DNA of 64,000 bases from Streptomyces sp. NBC_01754 (GTDB lineage Bacteria > Actinomycetota > Actinomycetes > Streptomycetales > Streptomycetaceae), in contig NZ_CP109132.1 in the NCBI RefSeq assembly GCF_035918015.1, positions 620,001 to 684,000 on the forward strand, in the 5' to 3' direction. A model generated the notes under the pieces. The model worked only from the letters and a program-made list of their open reading frames with translations. It searched no databases and had not been told where the DNA came from. The translations under genes and the position numbers were made by a program. Below, piece after piece: positions 1-9,266 of the stretch. The first letter of the stretch is position 1. Each line of letters starts with the position of its first letter.

Positions 1-1911
1 GATGCCGGCGTACTCGACCTGCTTGACGGTGAGGTTGCGGGTCGGGTTCTGGGCGAGCAGCTGCGCGAGGATGAGGAGACTGTTGAGCGGAGTGCGCAGT
101 TCGTGGCTCATGTTGGCCAGGAACTCGGACTTGTAGGTCGAGGCCAGCGAGAGCTGCTGGGCACGCTCCTCCAGTTCCTGGCGTGCCTGCTCGATCTCCA
201 GGTTCTTCGCCTCGATGTCGCTGTTCTGCGCCGCCAGCAGGGCTGCCTTCTCCTCCAGTTCGGCGTTGGAGCGCTGCAACTCGTCCTGCTGCACCTGGAG
301 TTCCGCGGACCGGGACTGGAGCTCACCGGTGAGGCGCTGAGACTCGCCGAGGAGCTCGTCGGTACGGGCGTTGGCCACGATGGTGTTGACGTTGACGCCC
401 ACCATCTCCATGAGCTGTTCGAGAAAGTCCCGGTGGATCGGGGTGAAGGCGGTGAACGAGGCGAGCTCGATGACGCCGAGCACCTGGTCGTCGACGATGA
501 CGGGCAGCACGATCAGGCTGCCCGGGGGCATCGGGCCGAGGCCCGAGGAGATGCTGATGCGGTCGCCGGGGACACCGTCCGCCGCGATGGTGCGGCGGCT
601 GCGGGCGGCCTGGCCGACGAGCGACTCCCCCATCTTGAAGCGGTCGTGGCCGTTGCCGCCGGCCGGGCGGCCGTAGGACCCGACGACGCGCAGTTCGGTA
701 CCCTCGGGTGTCTCCTCGGCGAGGTAGAAGGCACCGTACTGGGCGGCGACCAGTGGAGTCAGCTCCTCCATGACCAGTTCACCGACGGCCTCCAGGTCGC
801 GGTGGCCCTGCATCAGTCCGGAGACGCGGGCGAGGTTGGACTTCAGCCAGTCCTGTTCCTGGTTGGCCCGGGTCGTCTCGCGCAGTGAGCCGACCATCGA
901 GTTGATGTTGTCCTTCAACTCCGCGACCTCGCCGGACGCGTCGACGGTGATGGACCGGGTCAGGTCGCCCTCGGCCACGGCGCTGGCGACCTCGGCGATG
1001 GCCCGTACCTGCCGGGTGAGGTTGCCGGCGAGTTCGTTGACGTTCTCGGTGAGGCGCTTCCAGGTGCCCGCGACGTTCGGTACGCGGGCCTGGCCGCCGA
1101 GGCGGCCCTCGGTGCCGACCTCCCGGGCGACCCGGGTCACCTCGTCCGCGAAGGCGGACAGGGTGTCCACCATGGTGTTGATGACCTCGGCCAGGGCCGC
1201 GATCTCGCCCTCGGCGTCCACGGTGATCTTCCGCGACAGATCACCGCGTGCCACAGCGGTGGCCACCTGCGCGATGGACCGTACCTGCCCGGTCAGATTG
1301 GACGCCATCACGTTGACGTTGTCCGTGAGGTCCTTCCACGTACCGGAGGCGCCCCGGACGGTGGCCTGGCCACCGAGCTTGCCCTCGGTGCCGACCTCGC
1401 GGGCGACCCGGGTCACCTCGGCGGCGAACGCGGACAGCTGATCGACCATCGTGTTGATGGTCTTCTTCAGTTCGAGGATCTCGCCCCGGGCGTCGACGTC
1501 GATCTTCTGCGAGAGGTCGCCCCTGGCCACCGCGGTCGCCACGTGCGCGATGTCGCGGACCTGGGTGGTCAGGTTGCCCGCCATGGCGTTGACCGAGTCG
1601 GTCAGATCGGCCCACGTCCCCGAGACGCCCGGCACCTCGGCCTGGCCGCCGAGGGTCCCTTCCGTGCCGACCTCGCGGGCGACCCGGGTCACCTCGGAGG
1701 TGAACAGCGCGAGCTGGTCGACCATGCCGTTGAACACGGTGGCGATCTCACCGAGCAGGCCCTCCGCCTCGTCCGGCAGCCGTGTACCGAAGTCCCCGTC
1801 GCGCACCGCCGTCAGCCCGGCCAGCAACTGCCGTAGCTCCGGCTCACCCACCTTGCCCGTCTCACGCGTGCGTTGCGCCGGACGCGGGTTCCCCGCCGTC
1901 GTCTCCGCCAT
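1..1911 (-). CDS. Poly-HAMP, GAF-containing sensor histidine kinase (3' part missing)
   Basis: The gene begins at the ATG at 1911 and runs off the left edge, leaving 637 codons. In order the product has a short N-terminus without a membrane segment, a stack of HAMP units (about residues 25-330), a GAF-like domain (about 350-490), a coiled coil rich in Glu, Gln and Leu (about 500-590) and a HisKA start with the H-box [10 protein letters not shown]. The HAMP stack is built from units of about 92 residues, visible in the DNA as 276-bp repeats: the stretch encoding [13 protein letters not shown] recurs near 1112, 1390 and 1666. Lack of a transmembrane segment suggests a cytosolic sensor. Streptomyces relatives are hybrid kinases with HATPase and receiver domains, so those probably lie to the left. 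Ligand and partner regulator cannot be read here. Confidence 0.9.
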   Translation of the reverse strand, partial: MAETTAGNPRPAQRTRETGKVGEPELRQLLAGLTAVRDGDFGTRLPDEAEGLLGEIATVFNGMVDQLALFTSEVTRVAREVGTEGTLGGQAEVPGVSGTWADLTDSVNAMAGNLTTQVRDIAHVATAVARGDLSQKIDVDARGEILELKKTINTMVDQLSAFAAEVTRVAREVGTEGKLGGQATVRGASGTWKDLTDNVNVMASNLTGQVRSIAQVATAVARGDLSRKITVDAEGEIAALAEVINTMVDTLSAFADEVTRVAREVGTEGRLGGQARVPNVAGTWKRLTENVNELAGNLTRQVRAIAEVASAVAEGDLTRSITVDASGEVAELKDNINSMVGSLRETTRANQEQDWLKSNLARVSGLMQGHRDLEAVGELVMEELTPLVAAQYGAFYLAEETPEGTELRVVGSYGRPAGGNGHDRFKMGESLVGQAARSRRTIAADGVPGDRISISSGLGPMPPGSLIVLPVIVDDQVLGVIELASFTAFTPIHRDFLEQLMEMVGVNVNTIVANARTDELLGESQRLTGELQSRSAELQVQQDELQRSNAELEEKAALLAAQNSDIEAKNLEIEQARQELEERAQQLSLASTYKSEFLANMSHELRTPLNSLLILAQLLAQNPTRNLTVKQVEYAGI

Positions 1912-2230
1912 GGCCCGTCCTCAGTAGGCTCGCCGGCACCCGCCGGAAGACGGCATGCCCCCGGCGGCCCGCGCCGCGAGCCGCCCCTCCGGCGTCCCCC
2001 ACACCGGCCAAACCGTTGCCGCGAGACAACTATGGGCCAGGATACCCCGGCGGGAGTCCTGCCGGCGGGCACGTTCCTTTGCCACCGGCCCCGCACATGC
2101 CGGTGGCCGTCCGTAGGCCGCGCGGCCGCGTGTCCCCCGCCCGCGCCGCCAGAAGTGACCGATGCACCCCTGTTGTCCGGACATAATGCGACACAGAATT
2201 ACGCCGTCACGCCCATGAAGGAGTCAGTCC

Positions 2231-2659
2231 ATGGCACTGAGCCGTGAAGAACGTGAGCAGTTCCTCGCCGAGCCGCACATCGCCGCACTGGCCGTCGACG
2301 CCCGGCGGGAGGGCCGGGCCCCGCTCACCGTGCCGATCTGGTACCAGTACGAGACGGGCGGCGACGCCTGGATCATGACAGGGCGCACCTCCCGCAAGGG
2401 GCTGGCGATCGCCGAGGCCGGACGGTTCAGCCTGCTGGCCGACCGCCTGACTCCCACCATCCGCTACGTCTCGGTCGAGGGGCCCGTCGTCGCCACCGGG
2501 CCGGCCACCCCTGAGCACCTGGTGGAACTGGCCTCGCGCTACCTCCCGGCGGAGAAGGTCGCCGCCTACGTCGACATGGCCTCGAAGGAGCACGGCGAGC
2601 AGGTGGTCATCCGGCTGCGGCCCGAGCACTGGCTCAGCGCCGACCTCGGCACGCTCTGA
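2231..2659 (+). CDS. Pyridoxamine 5'-phosphate oxidase-fold protein
   Basis: This 142-aa protein has the layout of the small split-barrel FMN/F420-binding enzymes: an N-terminal LSREEREQFLAEPHIAALAV stretch, then a PLTVPIWYQY strand and a TGRTSRKGLAI turn where the cofactor phosphate usually sits. Members reduce or oxidise small substrates with FMN or F420; the true substrate cannot be told from sequence. The ATG at 2231 follows the ribosome site AAGGAG at 2218-2223. It is divergent from the HAMP kinase, with 319 bp between, and converges on the PPK2 gene only 30 bp away. Confidence 0.85.
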   Translation: MALSREEREQFLAEPHIAALAVDARREGRAPLTVPIWYQYETGGDAWIMTGRTSRKGLAIAEAGRFSLLADRLTPTIRYVSVEGPVVATGPATPEHLVELASRYLPAEKVAAYVDMASKEHGEQVVIRLRPEHWLSADLGTL

Positions 2660-2689
2660 GCTCCGGAGCCGGCCGACGGGACGCCCGCC

Positions 2690-3640
2690 CTACGGGTGTT
2701 CGCCCGGCCCCTCGGGGTGCGAGGCGAGACGGGTGGGCGAGAGCGCGGTGTCCTCCTCGCCCGGCTCCAGGAGGGTGGCGGCGGGACCCACGATGAGCGG
2801 GTCCGGACCGCCGACGGCGCCGGGGTCCTTCGCGGCGTAGTCGACGCGGGCCAGAAGGCTGCGCATCGCTTCGAGTCGGGCCCGGCGCTTGTCGTTGCTC
2901 TTCACCACCGTCCACGGCGCGTGCTCGGTGTCCGTGGCCCGGAACATGTCGATCTTGGCCGTGGTGTAGTCGTCCCAGCGGTCCAGCGAATCGATGTCGG
3001 TGGGCGAGAGCTTCCACTGGCGCACGGGGTCGACCTGCCGGATCGCGAAGCGTGTGCGCTGCTCGGCCCGTGAGACGGAGAACCAGAACTTCACCAGCAC
3101 GATGCCGTCGTCGACCAGCATCTCCTCGAAGACCGGGCACTGTTTGAGGAAGAGCGCGTACTCCGACGGGGTGCAGAATCCCATGACGCGTTCCACACCG
3201 GCCCGGTTGTACCAGGAGCGGTCGAAGAAGACGAGTTCGCCCGGCGCCGGCAGATGCGCCGCGTAGCGCTGGAAGTACCACTGACCGCGCTCACGGTCCG
3301 TCGGCTTGTCCAGGGCGACGATGCGTGCGCCGCGGGGGTTGAGGCGTTCGGTGAGGCGCTGGATGGTGCCGCCCTTCCCCGCCGCGTCACGCCCCTCGCA
3401 CACCACGACGACCCGGGCGCCGGTGTCCTTGGTCCACCGCTGGAGCTTGAGCAGTTCGATCTGGAGAACGCGCTTGACCCGCTCGTACTCCTCGCGCCCG
3501 ACCTTGTGGTCGTACGGGTGGTTCTGCCGCCAGGTCTTGATCGCCCGGCCCGCCTCGTCGAGCAGGATCGGCTGCTCCGGCCTGGTCGTGTCGACGGTCA
3601 GACCGTCCAGCAGATGTCCAGCCACCTGATCTTGGTCCAC
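2690..3640 (-). CDS. ppk2: Polyphosphate kinase 2
   Basis: This 316-aa protein is a PPK2-family enzyme that moves phosphate between polyphosphate and nucleotides in the cytosol. It shows the Walker A motif CEGRDAAGKGG (residues 81-91), the Walker B motif FFDRSWYNR (138-146), the conserved GQWYFQRY and the lid region WKLSPTDIDS (about 219-228). Length fits one-domain PPK2 proteins. It is transcribed alone: the gene to its left converges and the gene to its right diverges. Whether it favours GDP, ADP or AMP cannot be decided by eye. Confidence 0.93.
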   Translation of the reverse strand: MDQDQVAGHLLDGLTVDTTRPEQPILLDEAGRAIKTWRQNHPYDHKVGREEYERVKRVLQIELLKLQRWTKDTGARVVVVCEGRDAAGKGGTIQRLTERLNPRGARIVALDKPTDRERGQWYFQRYAAHLPAPGELVFFDRSWYNRAGVERVMGFCTPSEYALFLKQCPVFEEMLVDDGIVLVKFWFSVSRAEQRTRFAIRQVDPVRQWKLSPTDIDSLDRWDDYTTAKIDMFRATDTEHAPWTVVKSNDKRRARLEAMRSLLARVDYAAKDPGAVGGPDPLIVGPAATLLEPGEEDTALSPTRLASHPEGPGEHP

Positions 3641-3900
3641 CCGGTCAGCCTGTCACCCGTTCGCACCATGTGCCACCGCGCCCTGGGGCAGGCGACCGGG
3701 GTGCCGGTGCCGGACGGCTGTCAGTTCCTCGCCGTCGCTCCCGGTGACGGAGCGGCCGGTACCAGGCGCGCGCCCCGGCCCCGAGGTGGTTGCCGCTCGG
3801 CACCCCGTTCCGGAACCATCCCGCACGGCACCGGGCACACACGCCGTAACCGGCGGCGGAGTGGGTAGGCGTGTCCTGAGACCCGGACCAGGGAGACACG

Positions 3901-4347
3901 GTGGCACGAGCACGGGACACGTCGATGCGGGCGGTGGGCTGGGCCCGGTCCTTCCCGGTGTCGCGTGGCGTACGCGCCGGCCGGCACTGGACACGGGAGC
4001 ACCTGGAGTCGCTGGACTGGACGAAGGGCGCGCCCGAGACGGTGGACGCGATCCTGCTCAGCGTCTCGGAACTCATCACCAACGCGCACGTGCACGCGCA
4101 CAGCGAGGCTCAGTTGGTCCTGACCTGGGACAGCCGCTGCCTGCACGTCAGTGTCCACGACGGGGACTCGGCGCCGCCGGCACCGCGGGAAGCCGACGGC
4201 GACCGGACGAGTGGGCGTGGGCTGGCCATCGTGGACGCGCTCGCCGACTGCTGGGCCACCCGTCCGCAGTCGTCGGGCAAGACGGTCATCGCCTGCTTCG
4301 TACCCCCCGGCACTCCCCCGGTCCACCACGGGGATCCCTCCGGCTGA
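3901..4347 (+). CDS. RsbW-like ATP-binding protein (anti-sigma/serine kinase fold)
   Basis: A 148-aa single-domain GHKL ATPase of the type abundant in Streptomyces, related to anti-sigma factor kinases such as RsbW and SpoIIAB. The N box is SELITNAHVHA (about residues 58-68), the G1 box VHDGDSAPP and the G2 box TSGRGLAIVDAL. It begins at GTG 3901 behind GGGAGACAC. No sigma factor or anti-anti-sigma gene lies beside it, so its partner is unknown. It converges on the TetR gene across a palindromic terminator. Confidence 0.85.
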   Translation: MARARDTSMRAVGWARSFPVSRGVRAGRHWTREHLESLDWTKGAPETVDAILLSVSELITNAHVHAHSEAQLVLTWDSRCLHVSVHDGDSAPPAPREADGDRTSGRGLAIVDALADCWATRPQSSGKTVIACFVPPGTPPVHHGDPSG

Positions 4348-4582
4348 TCCCGCGTGCGTGGGCCGCCGGGGGCGTCCGGGAGCACCGCGCCCCTACGCGG
4401 AGCTTCCCGTGGTCGAGGCCGACGGGGCCTGCCGGCCGTCCTCCCCCGAGGGCCCCCGGACGCCTCCGGCGGCCCTCGCCACCGACGGCCTCTCCCACCT
4501 GACAATGCGTCAAAGGTTACCTGGGGCTCACCTGCGGCCCCGGACCGCCGGAGGGGGTTCCGGGGGCGCGGCGGCGACGCGG

Positions 4583-4608
4583 CGGTCCGGGAGCCGGCTC
4601 CCGGACCG
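4583..4608. terminator. Perfect 26-bp palindrome, probable bidirectional terminator
   Basis: The arms CGGTCCGGGAGCC and GGCTCCCGGACCG (13 bp each, no spacer) form a complete palindrome between two convergent genes. No U tract follows, as is common for Streptomyces terminators. Confidence 0.6.
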
Positions 4609-4634
4609 GCGGAAAGGGCCGGGGCGGCACGTCC

Positions 4635-5318
4635 TCACCGGTGCGCGGTACGGACCCGGCCCTCCTTCCGGGCGGGGATCCTCGTCCGCGCCCGTGCGAG
4701 CAGCGCCGCCGGGTCGGGATCCGCTTGCAGGGACTTGAGCACCAACAGCCACCAGTGGTCCAGCCGCGCTCCCCAGTCCCGCCCGCCGCGCACCTCGTCG
4801 GCCAGGGTGCACAGCCCGAAGAACGCGCAGACGAGGGTGACCGCGGTGTCCGAGGGGTCGACGTCCTCCGCGAGTTCGCCTCTCGACCGCGCCTCCGCGA
4901 GGAGCCGTGTGGCGGCCAGCGCCCAGGCGTCGAACGGGGTGGGCACGGTGGCGTCGATGCTGCGGCGCTCCGCCCACAGCCGCGCGCCGGCGCGGGCCAC
5001 GACGTCCTCACTGAGGGCCCGGGCGATGTCGAAACTGAGGACGACCAGCTTCTCCAGCGGGGGGATCTCGGGAGCGGCGTACGGGGCGGCGAGTTGCGGC
5101 CAGGTGGCGAACTGCTCCCGGATCACGGCGAGTGCCAGTTTCTCCTTGCTGGAGTAATGGAAATAGATGGCCCCACTCGTCCGCCCCGAGCGATCGCTTA
5201 TGTCATTGACACTGGTGCCCACGTATCCGCGTTCGACAAAAAGGTGTGCTGCGGATTCCAGTACCACTTTGCGGGTCGCACGCGCCCTGTCCTGCACCCT
5301 TGTTCCACCTTCACTCAT
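4635..5318 (-). CDS. ArpA/ScbR-like TetR regulator (gamma-butyrolactone receptor family)
   Basis: A 227-aa TetR regulator. The DNA-binding part reads RATRKVVLESAAHLFVERGY, then GTSVNDISDRSGRTSGAIYF, then HYSSKEKLALAVI, the form typical of gamma-butyrolactone receptors. The C-terminal part keeps the WWLLVLKSL helix seen late in that family. Such proteins sense gamma-butyrolactones or, in the pseudo-receptor branch, antibiotics, and control secondary metabolism. No butyrolactone synthase (AfsA type) gene is next to it, so true receptor and pseudo-receptor cannot be separated. An AT-rich inverted repeat about 65-85 bp upstream is a possible autoregulatory site. The ATG at 5318 leaves a normal N-terminus. 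Confidence 0.85.
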   Translation of the reverse strand: MSEGGTRVQDRARATRKVVLESAAHLFVERGYVGTSVNDISDRSGRTSGAIYFHYSSKEKLALAVIREQFATWPQLAAPYAAPEIPPLEKLVVLSFDIARALSEDVVARAGARLWAERRSIDATVPTPFDAWALAATRLLAEARSRGELAEDVDPSDTAVTLVCAFFGLCTLADEVRGGRDWGARLDHWWLLVLKSLQADPDPAALLARARTRIPARKEGRVRTAHR

Positions 5319-5382
5319 TTGTTCTATCGCTACGACGCGAACAAGCCGCCCCCTCCCCGTTGGAGGGCGCGATCGCGGCGCG

Positions 5383-5403
5383 CGAAGATTTTATTATTCT
5401 TCG
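5383..5403. promoter_or_regulatory. AT-rich inverted repeat upstream of the TetR gene
   Basis: Arms CGAAGA and TCTTCG flank the 9-bp AT-only centre TTTTATTAT, in DNA that is otherwise very GC-rich. It lies 65-85 bp before the TetR start codon, inside the 550-bp divergent gap with the HAD gene. Autoregulatory elements of butyrolactone receptors occupy this kind of position, but the bases do not clearly match the published element, so operator status is inferred. Confidence 0.4.
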
Positions 5404-5868
5404 ACTGTGCGTGCGTGCGGGCGACATCGCACAATCCGACAGGTCGGGTAGCCACACCGCGCCGCCGGACCACGCGGGCCTCCGGACCGGCGCGTCACGT
5501 TCATCAAAGCAGCAGATCAGAGGGGTCACCGACGGGTCACGGGGTATCTCCGCACCCGCCTCGTCCCCCCGCACAGGCACCGGCCCCCGCACGCCGCGCA
5601 ATTGCTATGTACCCGAATTGGTGATTGCGGCAGGCGGCCGAAGCAAATTAACGTAACGGTCACGATGTTTTCGGGCCCTGCCGGAGACGACGGACACCGT
5701 CCGTCGTGGCGCGCCCCCAGCACATCGAGCCACGTCGGTGTGGCCACAGAAAGTCGTGCGACATCGCCCATTCCAGAAGTCGAGTGGATCACCCACCGCC
5801 CGGCACCGGCCCGTACCCGCGAACCGCGGACCGAACGGGTCGGCGCCCCTTCCGAGAACGGCAGAGAA

Positions 5869-6549
5869 ATGACACCTCATCGCATCCTTTCCTGGTCCCC
5901 GTCCGCGATCGTCTTCGACTGCGACGGCACCCTGATGGACACGGAACGTCACTGGGTGGAAGCCCGGAACATCACCTTCCGCACGTTCGGCCTCAGGCCC
6001 CCGGCCGGATTCGGCGAACGGGCCAAGGGCGTCCACTACGTGGAGTGCGGCGCCCTCATGGCCGAGGAGACCGGAAAACCGGACCTCGTCGACGACCTCA
6101 CCGACACCCTCCTCCGCCACTTCACCGCCCTGGTCGACGAGGATCCCGTCACCATGCCGGGAGCGTCGGCGCTGGTCAGGCTGGCCGCCCGGCATCTGCC
6201 ACTGGCTGTCGCGAGCAACTGCCCGCGGGAGATGGTGGAGTCCTGCCTGGACCGGGCCGGGCTGCTGGGCTGCTTCGGCCATGTGGTGGTCGCCGGCGCC
6301 AACGTACGGCCCAAGCCGCAGCCGGACGTCTACAGCGTCGCCGCCCGCCTCTGCGGCGTACCGCCCGAGGAGGCCCTGGCCGTCGAGGACTCGCTCACGG
6401 GCATGGAATCGGCCCGCCGGGCCGGCCTTCGCGTCCTCGGTACCGGCCCCTGCCCGCCCGGGCCCGCCGGGGAGGCCGCCGACCTGTGGGTCTCCAGCCT
6501 CGCCGACCCCGAGCTGGCCTCCTGGGCCCGTACCCACATCGGCTCCTAG
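5869..6549 (+). CDS. HAD-superfamily hydrolase (phosphatase or phosphomutase type)
   Basis: From the ATG at 5869 the product is 226 aa. All HAD motifs are present: motif I FDCDGTLMDTE near the N-terminus, motif II AVASNCPREM, motif III Lys in VRPKPQPDVY and motif IV VEDSLTGMES. The cap lies between motifs I and II, as in beta-phosphoglucomutase-like phosphatases. The reading frame continues about 89 codons upstream, but that stretch has no family resemblance and lies in promoter-like low-GC DNA, so the later ATG is preferred although its ribosome site is weak. Substrate unknown. It converges on dhaL. Confidence 0.88.
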   Translation: MTPHRILSWSPSAIVFDCDGTLMDTERHWVEARNITFRTFGLRPPAGFGERAKGVHYVECGALMAEETGKPDLVDDLTDTLLRHFTALVDEDPVTMPGASALVRLAARHLPLAVASNCPREMVESCLDRAGLLGCFGHVVVAGANVRPKPQPDVYSVAARLCGVPPEEALAVEDSLTGMESARRAGLRVLGTGPCPPGPAGEAADLWVSSLADPELASWARTHIGS

Positions 6550-6631
6550 GTACGGTCCGGCGGACGGCCTCCGGACCGGGACACGTACGCGGCCGGTGTT
6601 CGCCGGTGCGGCCCGGTCGCGGTCCCGGACG

Positions 6632-7309
6632 TCATCCGGCGTCGGGGAGGTGCGGGGCGAGGCTGCGCACGGAGTCGACGGCGGAGGCGAACAGGAGGGC
6701 TACGCCGACCGCCCCGGGGTCGGGAATGCCCGTCACCCGTTCGCCGAGATAGCTCGCCCGCCCCATGCGGGCCGCCAGACCGGCCGTGTCCCGTACGCCC
6801 TGCCAGGCGGCGTCCGCCGCCAGGGCCAGCGCGTCGGCGGGCGGTACGTCTCCGGCGGCCCGCAACGCCGCCGCGGCCGGCGTCAGCGCGTCGACCAGCG
6901 TCTTGTCGCCGGGCGCCGCATCACCCACACGGCGGATCGCCGCGAGCCCCTGCTCGACACCGTCCGCCAAACCGCCCGTCGTGAGACCGGAACCCGACGC
7001 GGCCCTGCTCAACGCCTGGAAGAGCAGGCCGAAAAGCGGACCACTGGTACCACCGATCTCGTCGAGGAAGGCCGTGGCCATACATCCCAGCGTCTCCGAG
7101 GGGCCGGTCTCCGAGGGGCCCGCCCCCTCTCCCGCCGCGTCCAGCAGCCGCTGGGCGGCCCGGACCCCCGCGGCGAGGTTGTTCCCGAAGTCACCGTCGC
7201 CGACCCGCTGGTCGAGCTCCGTCAGCTCGGCCTCGGTGGCGTACACCGAGGCGGCGAAGCGGTTCATCCAGTCGCGTGTCGGCGCCCCGTCGAAAGCGGC
7301 CGTCGTCAT
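6632..7309 (-). CDS. dhaL: Dihydroxyacetone kinase subunit L (ADP-binding)
   Basis: A 225-aa DhaL-type subunit that carries ADP/ATP and passes phosphate to dihydroxyacetone bound on DhaK. The key metal-binding motif appears as RVGDGDFGNNLAAGV near residue 35, and the glycine-rich GGTSGPLFGLLF lies mid-protein. It follows dhaK by 55 bp with ribosome site AGGAGGA, so the two form an operon. No dhaM gene follows: the next gene downstream is convergent. The phosphate donor must be encoded elsewhere, or the pair uses a different source. Confidence 0.92.
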   Translation of the reverse strand: MTTAAFDGAPTRDWMNRFAASVYATEAELTELDQRVGDGDFGNNLAAGVRAAQRLLDAAGEGAGPSETGPSETLGCMATAFLDEIGGTSGPLFGLLFQALSRAASGSGLTTGGLADGVEQGLAAIRRVGDAAPGDKTLVDALTPAAAALRAAGDVPPADALALAADAAWQGVRDTAGLAARMGRASYLGERVTGIPDPGAVGVALLFASAVDSVRSLAPHLPDAG

Positions 7310-7364
7310 GGCGTCGTCCTCCTGCTCCTGTCACCGGCTGCCGGGGACCCGGCCGCTGTGCCCC

Positions 7365-8363
7365 TCACCAGCGCAGCGCCGGGGTGTGGACCGGCGCGTC
7401 GTAGAAGTCCAGCACGTCGGGTCCGGCCACCAGCAGGGTCAGGGAGAAGCCCCGCATGTCGAGCGCGGTGACGTACTCCCCGACGAGCTGACGGGCGAGC
7501 CGCACCCCCCGGGCGTCGAGCACCCGCCCCAGCTCACCGAAGATCCCGTACAGCTCCAGCGAGGTGACCGATCCCAGGCCGTTGACGAGCGCTACGACGG
7601 GCTCGGCGGCTCCCGGGCGCAGCTCGGCCAGCAGCGCGTCGGACATCTCCTCCACCAGGGCCGCCACACGCCCCTGCGGCCGGGTACGGTCGGCGCGTTC
7701 CCCGTGGATCCCCACGCCGTACTCGAGCTCCCCGGCCGGCAAGTCGAACGCCCGTTCGCCCGTGCTCGGGCCATGGTGCGCGGCGGACGCGACCGCGAGC
7801 GTCCGGCACCGGCCCACCACCGCGGTGCCGAGTTCCGCCAGGTCCCCGATCCCCATGCCGGTGTCGGCGGCTCCGCCCAGGATCTTCTCCACCAGCACCG
7901 TGCCGCCGGTCCCCCGGCGTCCTGCGGCGATGCCCTCGGAGTCGGAGGCGAGGTCGTCGTCGACGAGGACCCGTGCGCAGGTGATGTCCTGGTCGGCCAG
8001 GCGCTCGGCGGCGATACCGAAGTTGATCCGGTCGCCCGTGTAGTTCTTGACGACGTGCAGCACGCCGTCCTCCCTGGCCGCCGCCAGGGAGGCCCGGTAG
8101 ATCTGCCGGTTGTGCGGGGAGGCGAAGACACGCCCGGGACAGGCCGCGTCGAGCATCCCCGCGCCGACGTAACCGGCGTGCATCGGCTCGTGTCCCGACC
8201 CGCCGCCCGACAGGAGGCCCACCCGCCGCTCGGGTGCCGTGTGCCGGGCGGTGACATATCCGTCCGCGCCGTCGTACTCCACGAGGTCCGCGTGCGCGCG
8301 GGCGAAGCCGGACAGCGCATCGGGAACAAGACCGTCGGCGCTGTTCTCGAAGTACCTGGCCAT
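7365..8363 (-). CDS. dhaK: Dihydroxyacetone kinase subunit K (substrate-binding)
   Basis: A 332-aa DhaK subunit. The motif GGGSGHEPMHAGYVGAGMLD (about residues 52-71) and the YGVGIHGE segment, with the histidine that bonds covalently to dihydroxyacetone, are both present. The start ATG 8363 is preceded by GGAAGGGG. It is the first gene of a dhaK-dhaL operon. The C-terminus (VLDFYDAPVHTPALRW) matches the usual family end, so the gene is intact. Stand-alone DhaK and DhaL normally belong to PTS-dependent systems, which makes the missing dhaM notable. Confidence 0.93.
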   Translation of the reverse strand: MARYFENSADGLVPDALSGFARAHADLVEYDGADGYVTARHTAPERRVGLLSGGGSGHEPMHAGYVGAGMLDAACPGRVFASPHNRQIYRASLAAAREDGVLHVVKNYTGDRINFGIAAERLADQDITCARVLVDDDLASDSEGIAAGRRGTGGTVLVEKILGGAADTGMGIGDLAELGTAVVGRCRTLAVASAAHHGPSTGERAFDLPAGELEYGVGIHGERADRTRPQGRVAALVEEMSDALLAELRPGAAEPVVALVNGLGSVTSLELYGIFGELGRVLDARGVRLARQLVGEYVTALDMRGFSLTLLVAGPDVLDFYDAPVHTPALRW

Positions 8364-8534
8364 ACGCGGCGCCCCTTCCGTCCCCGGCCCGGCACGGCCG
8401 GATGAGACGACCTCCGGATGAGACCTCCATGGTGCGGGTGACCGTGGGCATGCGGCAACTCGCGCAGAGTGCCGGATCCTCCGTCGGCCCTCCGGCGGGC
8501 CCTCTCCGAGGCCCGTCCCACCGCCACCGGCGCC

Positions 8535-9155
8535 TCATACGGGCGGTTGTCCACCACCGCTCCTCCGTACGCAGGAGAGCACCACCACCAGAGGCCAGAA
8601 CGACTGTGCGAACGTGACGACGCGCTCGGCGGCCCCGGCCGTGTCGTGGACGAACAGGGCGAGCAGGAACCAGGCACCGCCCAGCCACATCAGCCCGGCG
8701 GCCATGAAGGCCGGCCGGAGGCGCAGCCCCCAGGGCGGGGCGGCCGCCGAAGGGCGGGCCAAGGCACCGCGTCGCACGGCCAGCACCGGCCACAGGGCGA
8801 GGAGGCAGAAGCCGACCGTCACCACCGCCCCGTGATCCAGCGACCCGCCGCTGCTGGGCGCCGGGAACAGCGCCAGCAGCATGGCCGACAGTCCCCCGCC
8901 GCCGAGCGCCACCCGGCCGGCGCGCGCCGCCGGGCGCAGCCCGCACGCGGTGGTCACATGGCAGACTCCCAGGCCGACCAGGGCCGGGGTCATCACCCAG
9001 TAACCGTGGGCACCGTCTGCCGCCAGAAGGCTGATCGTGGCGGCGGCGGGGTCGTAACCCGGCCCCTGGAGGACCTCCGAGACGGTCCAGCCGACGACCA
9101 GGAAGACCGGCGCGCAGGCCGAGGAGAGCAGGATCCACCAGGGGACGGAACGCAT
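8535..9155 (-). CDS. DUF998-type membrane protein
   Basis: From ATG 9155 the product is about 206 aa with about six hydrophobic helices. The first (WWILLSSACAPVFLVVGWTV) and the following GYDPAAATISLLAADGAHGY loop are typical of the DUF998 family. Function is unknown for the family. The frame is open further upstream, giving 32 more Arg/Pro-rich residues, but those look like shadow coding. There is no clear ribosome site; a GTG two codons earlier is an alternative start. It lies downstream of the acyl-CoA dehydrogenase, separated by a hairpin. Confidence 0.72.
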   Translation of the reverse strand: MRSVPWWILLSSACAPVFLVVGWTVSEVLQGPGYDPAAATISLLAADGAHGYWVMTPALVGLGVCHVTTACGLRPAARAGRVALGGGGLSAMLLALFPAPSSGGSLDHGAVVTVGFCLLALWPVLAVRRGALARPSAAAPPWGLRLRPAFMAAGLMWLGGAWFLLALFVHDTAGAAERVVTFAQSFWPLVVVLSCVRRSGGGQPPV

Positions 9156-9205
9156 CGGCACACGGTAGGACGTCCCGGCCCCCGGCGGACGCCGCACACG
9201 CGGGG

Positions 9206-9242
9206 CACGGGCCCGCCGCACCGGAGCGACGACGGGCCCGTG
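9206..9242 (-). terminator. Hairpin after the acyl-CoA dehydrogenase gene
   Basis: Arms CACGGGCCCG and CGGGCCCGTG with a 17-nt loop lie 25 bp past the stop codon of the acyl-CoA dehydrogenase gene. This probably ends the padR-dehydrogenase transcript. Confidence 0.55.
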
Positions 9243-9266
9243 GGGCGGCACCCGGGCGTCAGCGGG

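Noticed and set aside
5602..5868. 89-residue N-terminal extension of the HAD protein
   Set aside because: Unlike any HAD N-terminus and lies in promoter-like DNA; HAD motif I sits just after the ATG at 5869.
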